A DNA stretch of 64,000 nt from Oscillatoria sp. FACHB-1406 (GTDB taxonomy: Bacteria > Cyanobacteriota > Cyanobacteriia > Cyanobacteriales > Spirulinaceae), in NCBI RefSeq assembly GCF_014698145.1, contig NZ_JACJSM010000011.1:96198-160197 (forward strand), read 5' to 3'. The position numbers and the translations under genes are program-made. This document shows positions 51,785 through 61,617 of this stretch, piece by piece; position 1 is the stretch's first letter, and each line of letters begins with the position of its first letter. The notes under the pieces are model-generated. The model ran no database searches, had not been told where the DNA came from, and saw only the letters and a program-made list of their open reading frames with translations.

Positions 51785-52239
51785 CTCGATATTTACTCGA
51801 TACTAATATTCTGTTGCGCGCTTACGATCTCTCTTCATCTAGCTCTGAAGTAGCTGTCAAAGCGATTTCTTTGCTGTTAGAACAAGGAGATGAGTGCGTA
51901 CTAACTGCCCAAGTCTTAATTGAATTTTGGGTAGTTGCTACGCGCCCTGTAGAAGTTAATGGTTTGGGATGGAATACTGCCAAGACACAGGACGTTGTAG
52001 AGATGCTTCTACAACAGTTCCCCCTTTTAGAGGAGTCCGATCGAGTTTTTTTAAACTGGTTAGCACTCGTTAAGACTGGAAATATTATCGGAAAGCGAAC
52101 TCATGATGTGCGTCTGATTGCTGTCATGCTATCCCATCAAGTTTCTCATCTTTTAACTTTTAATCCAAGCGATTTTACTGCCGTGTCAGATGTAGTAATC
52201 GTTCATCCTCAAGAGTTGGTTAATCGTTCTGCAACTTGA
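51781..52239 (+). CDS. PIN-domain toxin (VapC-like)
   Basis: A 152-residue PIN-domain ribonuclease: first acidic residue Asp7 in LLDTNILLRAY, Glu in QVLIEFWVVATRP, and the later Asp in RTHDVRLIAVM, with the final HLLTFNPSDF block. Such toxins cut tRNA or rRNA when the antitoxin is lost. It lies in the accessory patch after xisHI. Confidence 0.87.
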   Translation: MTRYLLDTNILLRAYDLSSSSSEVAVKAISLLLEQGDECVLTAQVLIEFWVVATRPVEVNGLGWNTAKTQDVVEMLLQQFPLLEESDRVFLNWLALVKTGNIIGKRTHDVRLIAVMLSHQVSHLLTFNPSDFTAVSDVVIVHPQELVNRSAT

Positions 52240-52724
52240 ATTAAAATCAAATAAATCGTAATTTTTACAACTTCACCGATGGGGTTCTGAATACCGAATG
52301 AGTTCGCTGGATGTTTCCGGGTTATGGGGGTTCGGCGGTCTGTCATTTACCGTTGGGTTCGCGAGCTTGCAGACCCAACCGGAGATAATATCGCTGCGAT
52401 CGCGTCGGCTTTACAACAGATCGATCCGAAGGCGGCTGATACCTTTGTCCGGTTGTATTTGGGGGAATATTTAACGGAAATAGGAGAGGAGTAGGTTCGC
52501 CTTAAGCCAATGGTGCGTTACGCTTCGCTAACACACCCTACGAAGCTACGGAGCTATATGTAGCACAACTGTAGGAGCATAGCACTGCTCTGCCCTACAA
52601 ACCCAAAATTTCGGTAAAATAGAACATTGCTTGCCCGATCGCCGTTTTTAACTTACATCACTGAGTTGAATCTGCGTCTTTTTTAGGGCGATAGTCACCC
52701 ATCGCTGATAACCCGATAACTCTA
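52240..52724. other. intergenic region with small dispersed repeats
   Basis: 485 bases between the toxin and miaB. It holds a fragment of an HTH gene (52324-52494), a hairpin repeat GGTGCGTTA...TAACACACC (52512-52540 region), and copy B of the dispersed palindrome family (52571-52598, GTAGG...CCTAC with inner AGCA/TGCT). No intact gene is visible. The promoter of miaB must lie after about 52600. Confidence 0.6.
52324..52494 (+). pseudogene. fragment of an XRE-like helix-turn-helix gene
   Basis: 56 codons from ATG 52324 read VRRSVIYRWVRELADPTGD, ASALQQIDPKAADTFV and RLYLGEYLTEIGEE. This is the recognition-helix and C-terminal part of a small cyanobacterial HTH family; the first helices are missing, and nothing in the 80 bases upstream restores them in frame by eye. 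It is therefore likely a decayed regulator of the accessory patch. Confidence 0.5.
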
Positions 52725-54068
52725 ATGACCGCAATGCCCCGCCGCTACCACATCACTACCTTCGGCTGTCAGATGAACAAAGCCGACTCGGAACGCATGG
52801 CTGGCGTTCTCGAAAATATGGGATTGCAATGGTCTGAAGATCCCCTGAGTGCAGATGTGATTCTCTACAATACCTGCACGATTCGCGATAACGCCGAACA
52901 AAAGGTCTATTCTTACCTGGGACGACAAGCCAAACGCAAGCACGAACAGCCGGATTTAACCCTGATTGTTGCCGGTTGCGTCGCCCAGCAGGAAGGCGAA
53001 CAATTGTTGCGCCGCGTCCCGGAGTTAGACTTGGTGATGGGCCCGCAGCACGCCAATCGCTTGCAAGATTTGCTGGAACAGGTATTTGCGGGCAGCCAAG
53101 TGGTTGCCACCGAACCGATTCATATTGTCGAAGATATTACTAAACCGCGCCGGGACAGTACGGTGACGGCGTGGGTAAACGTCATTTATGGGTGCAACGA
53201 ACGCTGTACTTATTGCGTCGTTCCCAGCGTGCGCGGAACCGAACAATCCCGCACCCCGGAAGCAATTCGCGCGGAAATGGAGACGTTGGGACGGCAGGGT
53301 TTTAAGGAAGTGACGCTGTTGGGGCAGAATATCGATGCTTACGGGCGCGATTTGCCGGGAGTTACGCCAGAAGGACGATACCAACACACGCTGACGGATT
53401 TATTGTATTTCGTCCATGACGTGGAAGGGATCGATCGCATTCGCTTCGCGACCAGTCACCCTCGCTATTTTAGCGATCGCCTGATCCGCGCTTGTCAGGA
53501 ACTCCCCAAAGTTTGCGAGCATTTCCACATTCCCTTCCAATCTGGCGATAACGAGGTTCTAAAAGCGATGGCGCGGGGCTATACCCACGAAAAGTACCGC
53601 CGCATTATCGCCCGCATCCGCGAAATGATGCCCGATGCGTCAATTAGTGCCGATGCAATTGTTGGTTTTCCCGGCGAAACCGAGCAACAGTTTGAAAATA
53701 CGCTGAAATTGGTCGAAGATATCGGTTTCGACCAACTCAATACGGCTGCCTACTCGCCGCGCCCGGGTACGCCCGCCGCGCTGTGGGACAATCAGTTAAG
53801 CGAGGAGGAAAAGAGCGATCGCCTCCAGCGACTCAACCATCTCGTTTCCATCAAAGCTGCCGAACGTTCGCTGCGTTATCTCGGACGAATCGAAGAAGTG
53901 TTAATCGAAGACCAAAACCCCAAAAATTCGGCGCAAGTGATGGGGCGGACGCGCGGCAATCGGCTGACGTTCTGCAACGGTAAGATTGAGGAGTTGAAAG
54001 GAAAGCTCGTTCGGGTCGAAATTACCGACGTGCGGGCTTTCAGCTTGACGGGAAATGCCTTGGCTTAG
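52725..54068 (+). CDS. miaB: tRNA-2-methylthio-N6-dimethylallyladenosine synthase
   Basis: Methylthiolates i6A37 of tRNAs reading U-starting codons. The 447-residue product has the N-terminal UPF0004 domain with three cluster ligands ([13 protein letters not shown], Cys15; [19 protein letters not shown]), the radical SAM motif [17 protein letters not shown] near residue 157, and the C-terminal TRAM domain ([18 protein letters not shown]). ATG 52725 and ATG 52734 are both possible starts. Confidence 0.95.
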   Translation: MTAMPRRYHITTFGCQMNKADSERMAGVLENMGLQWSEDPLSADVILYNTCTIRDNAEQKVYSYLGRQAKRKHEQPDLTLIVAGCVAQQEGEQLLRRVPELDLVMGPQHANRLQDLLEQVFAGSQVVATEPIHIVEDITKPRRDSTVTAWVNVIYGCNERCTYCVVPSVRGTEQSRTPEAIRAEMETLGRQGFKEVTLLGQNIDAYGRDLPGVTPEGRYQHTLTDLLYFVHDVEGIDRIRFATSHPRYFSDRLIRACQELPKVCEHFHIPFQSGDNEVLKAMARGYTHEKYRRIIARIREMMPDASISADAIVGFPGETEQQFENTLKLVEDIGFDQLNTAAYSPRPGTPAALWDNQLSEEEKSDRLQRLNHLVSIKAAERSLRYLGRIEEVLIEDQNPKNSAQVMGRTRGNRLTFCNGKIEELKGKLVRVEITDVRAFSLTGNALA

Positions 54069-54137
54069 TGATAATTTTGTCAAGTCTTTTTATCAAAAAT
54101 TAAGATTAGAGAGAGCGAGTTTACCCGGAGTCGGTAG

Positions 54138-54165
54138 GGACATAGCATTGCTATGTCCTCATTTT
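54138..54165 (+). terminator. palindrome copy C acting as a miaB terminator
   Basis: GGACATAGCA and TGCTATGTCC (54138-54158) form a ten-pair stem followed by TCATTTTTTG. It belongs to the same dispersed palindrome family as those at 3994, 52571 and 58265, here with a T run that makes it a plausible terminator. Confidence 0.65.
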
Positions 54166-54182
54166 TTGAAATGACCTAAAAA

Positions 54183-55016
54183 ATGCAAATTGAATGGCAA
54201 ACCGCCAAAACCTACGAAGATATCCTTTTTCACAAAGCCGACGGTATCGCTAAGATAACGATTAACCGCCCTCACAAGCGCAATGCGTTCCGCCCGAAAA
54301 CGGTGTTTGAACTGTACGATGCGTTTTGTGATGTCCGCGAAGATCCGGAAATTGGCGTTGTATTATTCACTGGCGCGGGTCCGCATACGGATGGGAAATA
54401 TGCCTTTTGTTCCGGCGGGGATCAAAGCGTGCGGGGCAAAGCAGGGTACATTGACGATGAGGGTACGCCGCGCTTGAATGTGTTAGATTTGCAACGCTTG
54501 ATGCGATCGCTCCCCAAAGTGATTATTGCGCTAGTTTCAGGATACGCGATCGGGGGCGGTCACGTTTTGCACCTCATTTGCGACCTGACAATTGCTGCCG
54601 ATAACGCCATTTTTGGGCAAACAGGGCCGAAAGTCGGGAGTTTTGACGGCGGTTTTGGTGCATCCTACCTCGCGCGCATCGTCGGGCAAAAGAAAGCACG
54701 AGAAATCTGGTTTCTCTGTCGCCAATATAATGCCGCGCAAGCACTAGAAATGGGGTTGGTGAATTGCGTCGTTCCCGTCGAACAGCTTGAAGCGGAAGGG
54801 ATTCAATGGGCGCAAGAAATTCTTGAAAAAAGTCCGATCGCGATTCGCTGTCTGAAAGCTGCCTTCAATGCCGACTGCGACGGGCAAGCCGGACTGCAAG
54901 AACTCGCGGGCAATGCCACCTTACTCTACTACATGACCGAGGAGGGAAGCGAGGGCAAACAAGCGTTCCTCGAAAAACGCAAGCCAGATTTTCGTCAATA
55001 TCCTTGGTTGCCTTAA
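54183..55016 (+). CDS. menB: 1,4-dihydroxy-2-naphthoyl-CoA synthase
   Basis: Ring-closing enzyme of the phylloquinone/menaquinone pathway; in cyanobacteria it supplies the photosystem I quinone. The 277-residue crotonase-fold product shows [23 protein letters not shown], the oxyanion-hole segment [13 protein letters not shown], and [18 protein letters not shown], diagnostic of MenB against other enoyl-CoA hydratases. A strong terminator follows. Confidence 0.95.
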   Translation: MQIEWQTAKTYEDILFHKADGIAKITINRPHKRNAFRPKTVFELYDAFCDVREDPEIGVVLFTGAGPHTDGKYAFCSGGDQSVRGKAGYIDDEGTPRLNVLDLQRLMRSLPKVIIALVSGYAIGGGHVLHLICDLTIAADNAIFGQTGPKVGSFDGGFGASYLARIVGQKKAREIWFLCRQYNAAQALEMGLVNCVVPVEQLEAEGIQWAQEILEKSPIAIRCLKAAFNADCDGQAGLQELAGNATLLYYMTEEGSEGKQAFLEKRKPDFRQYPWLP

Positions 55017-55046
55017 GCGGTTTACCTGGAGGCTTTTAATAACAAA

Positions 55047-55088
55047 ACCGGACTTTCAAAGCAAGTGCGCCCTAAAAGTCCGGTTTTT
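55047..55088. terminator. intrinsic terminator after menB
   Basis: ACCGGACTTT (55047-55056) and AAAGTCCGGT (55075-55084) form ten perfect pairs, followed by TTTT. On the left, AACAAA flanks the stem, so it may also serve the convergent gene at 55105. Confidence 0.85.
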
Positions 55089-55104
55089 GGCTTGAAGCTC
55101 TCGA

Positions 55105-55374
55105 TTAAGCAGCTTTGACGGGTGGTTTAGATGTCGCCACGCTCTCAAGCTCGGTGGATTGTTCTGCAACCGTGTAGCTGGGGATGCAGTCTAACCTCAA
55201 CGAGTGTTCCAGGATCGCAAAATCTTCTTGCAAGTGACTGCTGTAGCCATCGAAGGCTGGAGAGCCGATGCTACAGGCTTTCCAACATCCTCGAACTGGA
55301 ACGCCAAGTTGCTGGCACTGTCCCCCGCGCCGCCCTTCGGGCTTGTAATATTGGCAACACCGACAAGTTGACAT
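55105..55374 (-). CDS. small Cys-rich conserved cyanobacterial protein
   Basis: An 89-residue protein with a Cys-rich head: MSTCRCCQYYKPEGRRGG, then QCQQLGVPVRGCWKACS. The five or six Cys in 36 residues suggest a metal or iron-sulfur site or disulfides. It recalls small cyanobacterial proteins of unknown function beginning in the same way. The internal Met (55374) is preferred because the conserved part starts there. Confidence 0.68.
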   Translation of the reverse strand: MSTCRCCQYYKPEGRRGGQCQQLGVPVRGCWKACSIGSPAFDGYSSHLQEDFAILEHSLRLDCIPSYTVAEQSTELESVATSKPPVKAA

Positions 55375-55395
55375 TGAGAAAGTTTGCGCTCTCAT

Positions 55396-55924
55396 AAGTC
55401 TTTAGTTCGAGTAATAAAGTGGATTAACTTTGCCTTCAAAATTTCGCTACTGCTTTAGCTTGCCTTGAAGAAAAACCGTCTTAACAATTTGATACAAATC
55501 GCGATCGCTGACTCATTTTATTTATATAAGATCGGCAAGAAAATGAACGCCGATTGGACTAAAAACACTGGGGATCGCGAAAAACTTTATTTCATACACC
55601 CTGACCAGTTAGTTTTTATTTTCTCTTTATCTAGAATAGTCTTTACTTTCATGAGGTCATTTTTTTTTTAAGACTTTCTTTAGACTTGGTAATGTAAAAT
55701 TTTGTTAAAAATAAGAGTTGGCTTTAATCAGAGCAGAAAGAGATAAGAAACAGTCCTAAGTATTTAGACAAAAAGAATGTGAAGAGCGCACTCTCGTATC
55801 AGTGATTTCTCTCACCCAATCGGTAAAAATACACACTTCTTAACCGTCTTAAGAAAAAGCAGTTCCCTTCCAAGAAACCTTTCGCTAAACTGGAAGGCCA
55901 AACTTCCTCTAAAAACGGTTCGCA
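55396..55924. other. AT-rich intergenic region
   Basis: 529 bases, AT-rich, with no terminator or long palindrome visible. A 68-codon open frame at 55465-55671 has a Lys/Asn/Phe-rich, low-information product and no ribosome binding site; I do not consider it real. The promoter of the SPOR gene is expected near the right end. Confidence 0.5.
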
Positions 55925-57076
55925 ATGAAGAGACGCACTTCCGTTGAAACTTCCCAAACCCCTAGCCCCCATTCCCGACTTGCAGCCGCCTTAAGCTGCA
56001 TGGACGTACAACTCGAAGCCGAGCTAGCAAGATACCGACGACAGCGCCACGAGAGCGAAGACAGTACAGCGCCGAAACGCCCAACCCCTAGCGCTTATGT
56101 CGGCTCGCGCCGCACGACTTCTTTGGGAACGACGGAAGCGCCCGGATCGATCGCACCCCTCGTGCCGATGAACGAGCCAACGGAAGCGCCCTCCCCCGAA
56201 CCCTTGTTACCGCCAGCGCAGGGCGAAACGCTACCGCCCCCCTCAGAACCGCCAACCGGAACCGCGCCCTACTTTGCAACGGCTTCTGAGAGCGCATCGG
56301 CTCCTAACGACTATCTCGAATCCTCCGAACAACTGCTACGCGGTCTCGATCCCGAACCGATCGTTCCCCCCGCCCCCCCACGTTCGGTTAGAGGCCCCAA
56401 TCTTGCCGATCGCCTCTTAACCCCCTTGGGAGTCGTCTCGATGCTGCTGCTGTTAATATCCGGAACTCTTCTAGCCGCCGCTCTCATCGATCCCGCCCTC
56501 GTGAGTAAAATTACCGGCTCTCGCGCGCAGAAATCCAAGACTACCGTCGCCGAAAATCCATCCCCCGCCGCCGTTCCTGCGGCTCCTACTAACAGCCAAT
56601 CGCCCAAACTGGAGACCGACGAGTTCGTACAGTTAAACCTGGATAATTTAAGTACGGTGGAAGGCAGTCCCAAACCCGCAATTCCTCCTACGCCCGCCAG
56701 TTCGCCCGTCGCCGTTCCTCCGCTTCCGCCCGCCGCCGTAGCGCCCGCCGACAATTCTTCCAATCTCACCCGCGCGCTCATTCCCCCCGTTAACCCTTCG
56801 CCCGTGGCTTCGCCCTCCCCTGCGACTTCCCCATCGAGTAATGTAGAGACGGCTCCCGCTCCCAAACAGGGCGATCGCTTCTACTACGTTATTAGCAACT
56901 ATGCAGGCGAAGCTTCCTTGCAACAAGCAAAAGGGACTGTTCCCGATGCTTATCTGCGTCAGTTTGGCGGCAGCACGCAAATTCAAATGGGAGCATTTCT
57001 GCGACAATCAGAAGCAGAAGGTCTTGCCAAGCAACTGCAAGCCCAAGGGTATTCAGCTTCGGTTTATCATCGATAG
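55925..57076 (+). CDS. membrane-anchored SPOR-domain protein
   Basis: A 383-residue protein. The first ~160 residues are polar and Pro/Ser-rich; one membrane helix lies at about 168-189 (GVVSMLLLLISGTLLAAAL); a long Pro/Ala-rich linker follows; and the last ~65 residues (RFYYVISNYAG, GGSTQIQMGAFLRQSEAEGLAKQLQ as parts) are a SPOR-type fold that binds denuded septal peptidoglycan. It is probably a cytoplasm-in, periplasm-out cell-division or wall protein. The next gene starts 11 bases after its stop. Confidence 0.8.
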   Translation: MKRRTSVETSQTPSPHSRLAAALSCMDVQLEAELARYRRQRHESEDSTAPKRPTPSAYVGSRRTTSLGTTEAPGSIAPLVPMNEPTEAPSPEPLLPPAQGETLPPPSEPPTGTAPYFATASESASAPNDYLESSEQLLRGLDPEPIVPPAPPRSVRGPNLADRLLTPLGVVSMLLLLISGTLLAAALIDPALVSKITGSRAQKSKTTVAENPSPAAVPAAPTNSQSPKLETDEFVQLNLDNLSTVEGSPKPAIPPTPASSPVAVPPLPPAAVAPADNSSNLTRALIPPVNPSPVASPSPATSPSSNVETAPAPKQGDRFYYVISNYAGEASLQQAKGTVPDAYLRQFGGSTQIQMGAFLRQSEAEGLAKQLQAQGYSASVYHR

Positions 57077-57087
57077 GTCAAACCAAG

Positions 57088-57555
57088 ATGGGATTATTCG
57101 ATCGCACCTTGCAAAACCGGCGAGCCAATGCTAGTCGCTCGAGCGCCGCGAACTCCGATCCCGAAGGGGAGTTGGGAGAAACGCTAAGGGCAATGCAAGA
57201 AGAATTGCTCCTGTTGCGACAGGCGGTTGCCAGCGCGATCGCTTTGCAAAAACGCACCGAGCGCCAGAAGTTGCAAGAAGAAGCCGTCGCTGAGGGCTTG
57301 CAGCGTCGGGCGAAAGAAGCTTTAAGCCGAGGCGATGAAATTTCAGCCCGAGCCGCCCTGACTCAGCGCCAACCTCATCTTAAAAATGCTCGCACTTTGC
57401 AAGCGCAAATCGAGCGGGACAGCGAGACAATCCTGCAAATGCGGGCTAACTTGCGCCACCTCGAACAGAAGCTGAGCGAAGCGCTAACGAAACAGCAAAT
57501 GTATGTGGCAAGGGCGCGATCGGCAGAAGCCACGCGCCGCCTCTACGAACTCTAA
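57088..57555 (+). CDS. short PspA/IM30-like coiled-coil protein
   Basis: A 155-residue protein beginning MGLFDRTLQNRRANAS and followed by LRAMQEELLLLRQAVASAIALQKRTE (in part), which reproduces the start of PspA/Vipp1 proteins: amphipathic helix alpha-0 and the first coiled-coil helix. Full-length PspA is about 220-260 residues; the later helices that complete the ESCRT-III-like fold are missing or shortened. It could be a stand-alone membrane-binding variant rather than a fragment, since the frame is intact and it follows the SPOR gene by 11 bases. Confidence 0.78.
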   Translation: MGLFDRTLQNRRANASRSSAANSDPEGELGETLRAMQEELLLLRQAVASAIALQKRTERQKLQEEAVAEGLQRRAKEALSRGDEISARAALTQRQPHLKNARTLQAQIERDSETILQMRANLRHLEQKLSEALTKQQMYVARARSAEATRRLYEL

Positions 57556-57604
57556 TACCTTCCCTCCGGACGTTGTTAGTACCCTGAAGCTTTCCTTCCT
57601 GACT

Positions 57605-58081
57605 ATGACTGCCGCGCTGCCCCAATCCATTCACCTGGCCAATTCCGAGGCAACCCTAGAACTCGGGCGCAAATTAGCCCAAACCTTGCCCCCCAATAGC
57701 GTTATTCTCCTCGAAGGCGATTTAGGCGCGGGAAAAACGACCTTTGTACGAGGACTTGCGATCGGATTGGGCATTAACGAACCCATTCTCAGTCCGACTT
57801 TTACGCTCATTAACGAGTACGTTGAAGGACGTTTGCCGCTCTATCATTTTGATTTATATCGTTTAGAATCAACAGAAACCGCCGAACTTTTCCCCGAAAC
57901 TTATTGGGAAGGAATTGAAGTCGATCCCGGCATTACGGCGATTGAATGGGCGCAGCGTTTGCCCTACAAACCGCCAAGCTATCTCAACTTACAACTCGAG
58001 CATACCCCCACTGGAGAGCGCCAAGCAACTTTAATGTTTATCGGGTTAGACAATATTGCTTTTGCAATGAGTAATGAGTGA
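57605..58081 (+). CDS. tsaE: tRNA threonylcarbamoyladenosine biosynthesis ATPase TsaE
   Basis: ATPase partner of TsaB/TsaD in t6A37 synthesis. The 158-residue product from ATG 57605 has Walker A GDLGAGKTTF, then SPTFTLINEYVEGRLPLYHFDLYRL (in part) and a late IEWAQRLP block with the Walker B-like acidic residues, all typical of TsaE. The open frame extending upstream overlaps the previous gene and is not conserved. Confidence 0.94.
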   Translation: MTAALPQSIHLANSEATLELGRKLAQTLPPNSVILLEGDLGAGKTTFVRGLAIGLGINEPILSPTFTLINEYVEGRLPLYHFDLYRLESTETAELFPETYWEGIEVDPGITAIEWAQRLPYKPPSYLNLQLEHTPTGERQATLMFIGLDNIAFAMSNE

Positions 58082-58224
58082 CCCTGCTTTGAGGAAAGTT
58101 TTTTTAACGACTAAAGAGTAGGGACATTTCCTGGGAAAGTCCCTACATTTCACAAGCTGCGAACTCAAACAAAGAGGACAGGCTAAGTCAGAATTTTTGT
58201 CGATCGAAAAGATTAATTCTTGTC

Positions 58225-58327
58225 ATACCAATTCCCATAGGTTTTGCACTATTCCCCAGAGCGAGGGCATAACAGTGTTATGCCCCTACAGACAAAATTT
58301 AGTGCATTGAAAATGAGAATTGGTATC
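58225..58327. mobile_element. 103-bp MITE-like element with inner palindrome (copy D)
   Basis: ATACCAATTCCCAT (58225-58238) and ATGAGAATTGGTAT (58314-58327) are inverted copies with one mismatch in 14. Inside lies GGGCATAACA-G-TGTTATGCCC (58265-58285), a member of the dispersed palindrome family. ATACCAATT ends are typical of small cyanobacterial elements. No coding sequence is present. It lies between tsaE and the convergent repeat-protein gene. Confidence 0.65.
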
Positions 58328-58357
58328 AGCCTTCTAAAATCGAGAAATCGAGCAACT

Positions 58358-59194
58358 CTAATCGATATAACCGATCAGCGTATCGATATCTTCAATATCG
58401 TTAGAAGCGACGGGACGATTCCCCATAACGCTGTACTCTTCGTGAACCACAAGATGTCCTTTGGTAACGGGGCGATTTCCCGAAATCGCTAAACTGTTCG
58501 TCACTTCTAAGCCGCTCGAAAAAACCGGGCGGTTTCCAGCAATAGAACCGACAATCTCATGATGGCTGGGTTCGATAGGGCGATTGTTGGGCAATGATAA
58601 AGGTTGGTACACTTCAACGTCAGAATTTTTAGAAGCTCGGACTAATCCACCTTTGTCGTTTGTCTTTTCCATGTTTTGCTCCTTAACTTTTGATGTTTGT
58701 GCTAACTTTTCTTTAGCAGTTTTGTTATTAACTTTTTCAGACTTCGCGCTCGACGCGGGAGCCGTTCTGGCTTTTGGCGCTGCTTTAGCTAGTTTAGCTT
58801 TTTCTGCGGCTTCTTTGGCTTTTTTTGCCTCCGCTTCCGCTACTCTGGCGCGTTTTGCTTCTTGTGCTTTTTTCGCTTCCGCTTCCGCTGCTTTAGCTAG
58901 TTTAGCTTTTTCTGCGGCTTCTTTGGCTCTTTTAGCTTCGGCTTCCGCCGCTTTCGCCAGCTTCGCTTTTTCTGCCACTTCTTCGGCTTTTTCAGTCTCA
59001 ACTTTTGCCGCTTGGACTAATTCTTCTTTTGCTGCTTCTTCGGCTTTTTCTGCTTTCTGTTCTGCGGTTTTTGCGAGCTTCGCTTTTTCCGCTGCTTCTG
59101 CTGCTTTTTCTGCCGTGACTTGCGCCGCTGCTTCCGCTGTTTCTACTTTTTTAGGTTCGTTTTGAGTTTTCTCGGTTTCAGTTTCTACACTCAT
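58358..59194 (-). CDS. Ala/Lys/Glu-rich helical protein with C-terminal GNRPV repeats
   Basis: A 278-residue protein from ATG 59194, chosen because GAGGAAAG, a good Shine-Dalgarno, lies just upstream; the frame continues to 59290. Residues about 15-150 are an uninterrupted charged helix or coiled coil of AEKAKLAKAAEAEAKKA-type repeats, like TolA or histone-H1-like tails. The C-terminal ~90 residues hold four evenly spaced motifs: NNRPIEPS, GNRPVFSS, GNRPVTKG and GNRPVASN, each followed by a short beta-rich stretch. The GNRP module recurs in cyanobacterial proteins of unknown role. No signal peptide is visible. Confidence 0.75.
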   Translation of the reverse strand: MSVETETEKTQNEPKKVETAEAAAQVTAEKAAEAAEKAKLAKTAEQKAEKAEEAAKEELVQAAKVETEKAEEVAEKAKLAKAAEAEAKRAKEAAEKAKLAKAAEAEAKKAQEAKRARVAEAEAKKAKEAAEKAKLAKAAPKARTAPASSAKSEKVNNKTAKEKLAQTSKVKEQNMEKTNDKGGLVRASKNSDVEVYQPLSLPNNRPIEPSHHEIVGSIAGNRPVFSSGLEVTNSLAISGNRPVTKGHLVVHEEYSVMGNRPVASNDIEDIDTLIGYID

Positions 59195-59546
59195 TGGACT
59201 TTCCTCAGTATTGCTTTTTTTTAGGGGAGTAACTGGAGTAGTTTTGCGTCTTCTTGCGTTTCTGCTGGCGTTTCTGCGGGCGGTCGTCACGATAATTTAG
59301 CGGTTCTCTAAGGCGAACAGTTCAAAGTTGTTGGACTCAAAAGGCTTCGAGGGTACAGGCCGATCGGAGTTTAGAACGAGGTATATTAATAAAGTACACC
59401 TATCTTCATCAAGAGTCTATCAAAATTTATCAATTGATAAATAAGTGTTACGAAAAGGACAGGTTTCGACTTCCTAAATTCGTTAAAATAGAGTACAGGC
59501 GTATGGATTATGCTGTTGTCCGCTCAATCGTACTCTTTCTTAGCTC

Positions 59547-61547
59547 ATGGTCTCTCCCTTCGATTTGCAAGCCCCTTTTGAACCCACGGGGGATCAACCC
59601 CGCGCGATCGCGCAATTAACCGAATCCCTGCGTTCTGGACACCCGATGCAAACCCTATTAGGGGCGACGGGGACGGGAAAAACTTACACCATCGCGCGAA
59701 CGATTGCCAATGTCGGTCGTCCTGCCCTCGTTCTCGCTCATAATAAAACGCTTGCCGCGCAATTGTGCAACGAACTGCGCCAATTTTTCCCCAATAACGC
59801 AGTCGAATATTTTATCAGTTATTACGATTACTACCAACCGGAAGCTTATCTTCCCGTCACCGATACTTATATCGAGAAAACGGCTTCGATTAATGAAGAA
59901 ATTGATATGCTGCGGCATTCAGCAACGCGATCGCTGTTTGAACGGCGCGATGTCATTGTTGTTGCTTCGATTAGCTGCATTTATGGGTTAGGAATGCCCG
60001 CCGAGTATCTCAAAGCCGCGATTCCATTGCGGGTGGGTGAAGAACTCGATCAGCGTCAATTATTGCGCGATTTAGTGGCAGTGCAATATGCGCGCAACGA
60101 TGCCGATCTCAAACGCGGGAACTTTCGCTTAAAAGGCGATGTTTTAGAAATTGTTCCCGCTTACGAAGATCGCGTCATTCGTCTGGAATTTTTCGGTGAT
60201 GAAATTGATGCGATTCGTTACCTCGATCCAGTGACGGGAGAAATTCTTCACAGTCTTTCTGCCGTTAATTTATACCCCGCGCGCCACTTCGTTACCCCCG
60301 ACGATCGCCTCGAAGCTGCCTGCCAAGATATTGAAGCAGAATTAGAAGCGCGCTTGGTAGAATTGGAAGCAGAAAATAAACTCCTCGAAGCGCAACGACT
60401 AAGACAGCGTACCCGCTACGATTTAGAATTGCTTCGGGAGGTGGGTTATTGTAATGGCGTAGAAAACTATTCGCGGCATTTAGCAGGGCGTAAAGCAGGA
60501 GAACCGCCCGAATGTTTGATCGATTATTTCCCTAAAGATTGGCTGCTTGTCGTCGATGAATCTCACGTTACCGTGCCGCAAATTCGCGGGATGTATAACG
60601 GCGATCAAGCGCGAAAAAAGGTGTTAATCGAGCATGGGTTTCGCTTGCCCAGTGCGGCAGATAATCGTCCTTTAAAATCGGAAGAATTTTGGGATAAAGT
60701 TGGACAGTGCATTTTTGTGTCTGCTACACCTGGGAATTGGGAAATAGAACAATCCGAGGGAAGAGTTGCCGAACAAGTAATTCGTCCGACGGGCGTACTA
60801 GACCCGGAAATTTTTGTGCGCCCGACGAGCGGACAAGTTGACGACTTGTTGAGCGAGATTAAAGAACGAGTTATGCGCCAGGAACGGGTACTAATTACCA
60901 CGCTGACGAAGCGGATGGCGGAAGATTTAACCGAATATTTACAAGAGCGAGCCGTTCGGGTGCGATACTTGCATTCAGAGATTCAATCGATCGAACGGAT
61001 TGAAATTATCCAGGGGTTAAGAAATGGCGAGTTTGATGTTTTGATTGGGGTGAACTTGTTGCGGGAGGGATTGGACTTGCCCGAAGTCTCTTTAGTGGCG
61101 ATTATGGATGCGGATAAGGAAGGGTTTTTGCGGGCGGAACGCTCCTTAATTCAAACGATTGGACGGGCGGCGCGTAACGTGCGAGGACAGGCGATTTTAT
61201 ATGCGGATAACCTCACCGATAGCATGGTGAAGGCGATGGAAGAAACGGAACGCCGCCGGGGAATTCAAGAGGCGTATAATAAGATGCACAATATTACGCC
61301 AAAGTCAATTGTGACGCGATCGAGCAATTCAATTTTGGCATTTTTAGATATTTCCCGTCGCTTGAACTCCCAACAATTGGAAGATGCTTATACCCACGCC
61401 GACGAACTTTCTCTCGATGAGATTCCCGATTTAATTCAACAGTTGGAAGCGCAGATGAAAGACGCGGCGAAGAACTTGGAGTTTGAGGAAGCGGCGAAAT
61501 ATCGCGATCGCATCAAGAGTTTGCGCGATCGCTTATTGGGGCATTGA
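59547..61547 (+). CDS. uvrB: excinuclease ABC subunit B
   Basis: Damage-verifying helicase-like subunit of nucleotide excision repair. The 666-residue product has Walker A GATGTGKT (39-46), the beta-hairpin [11 protein letters not shown] that probes the strand, helicase motifs ([48 protein letters not shown]) and the C-terminal UVR helix pair ([13 protein letters not shown]) that contacts UvrC. Length is normal. Confidence 0.96.
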   Translation: MVSPFDLQAPFEPTGDQPRAIAQLTESLRSGHPMQTLLGATGTGKTYTIARTIANVGRPALVLAHNKTLAAQLCNELRQFFPNNAVEYFISYYDYYQPEAYLPVTDTYIEKTASINEEIDMLRHSATRSLFERRDVIVVASISCIYGLGMPAEYLKAAIPLRVGEELDQRQLLRDLVAVQYARNDADLKRGNFRLKGDVLEIVPAYEDRVIRLEFFGDEIDAIRYLDPVTGEILHSLSAVNLYPARHFVTPDDRLEAACQDIEAELEARLVELEAENKLLEAQRLRQRTRYDLELLREVGYCNGVENYSRHLAGRKAGEPPECLIDYFPKDWLLVVDESHVTVPQIRGMYNGDQARKKVLIEHGFRLPSAADNRPLKSEEFWDKVGQCIFVSATPGNWEIEQSEGRVAEQVIRPTGVLDPEIFVRPTSGQVDDLLSEIKERVMRQERVLITTLTKRMAEDLTEYLQERAVRVRYLHSEIQSIERIEIIQGLRNGEFDVLIGVNLLREGLDLPEVSLVAIMDADKEGFLRAERSLIQTIGRAARNVRGQAILYADNLTDSMVKAMEETERRRGIQEAYNKMHNITPKSIVTRSSNSILAFLDISRRLNSQQLEDAYTHADELSLDEIPDLIQQLEAQMKDAAKNLEFEEAAKYRDRIKSLRDRLLGH

Positions 61548-61617
61548 ATGCCGCACAATTCAACGGATAATTAGGGTCGCTTGAGTAGAGGGATAAGACC
61601 CAACATTCAGGGATATT

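Noticed and set aside
55465..55671. 68-codon frame in an AT-rich gap
   Set aside because: Lys/Asn/Phe-rich product without motif or ribosome binding site; expected by chance in AT-rich DNA.
58584..59165. 193-codon frame antisense to the Ala/Lys/Glu-rich protein (Ala/Ser/Phe-rich, membrane-like)
   Set aside because: It is the mirror of AAG/GCC/GAA-rich codons; low complexity on the sense strand keeps the other strand open.
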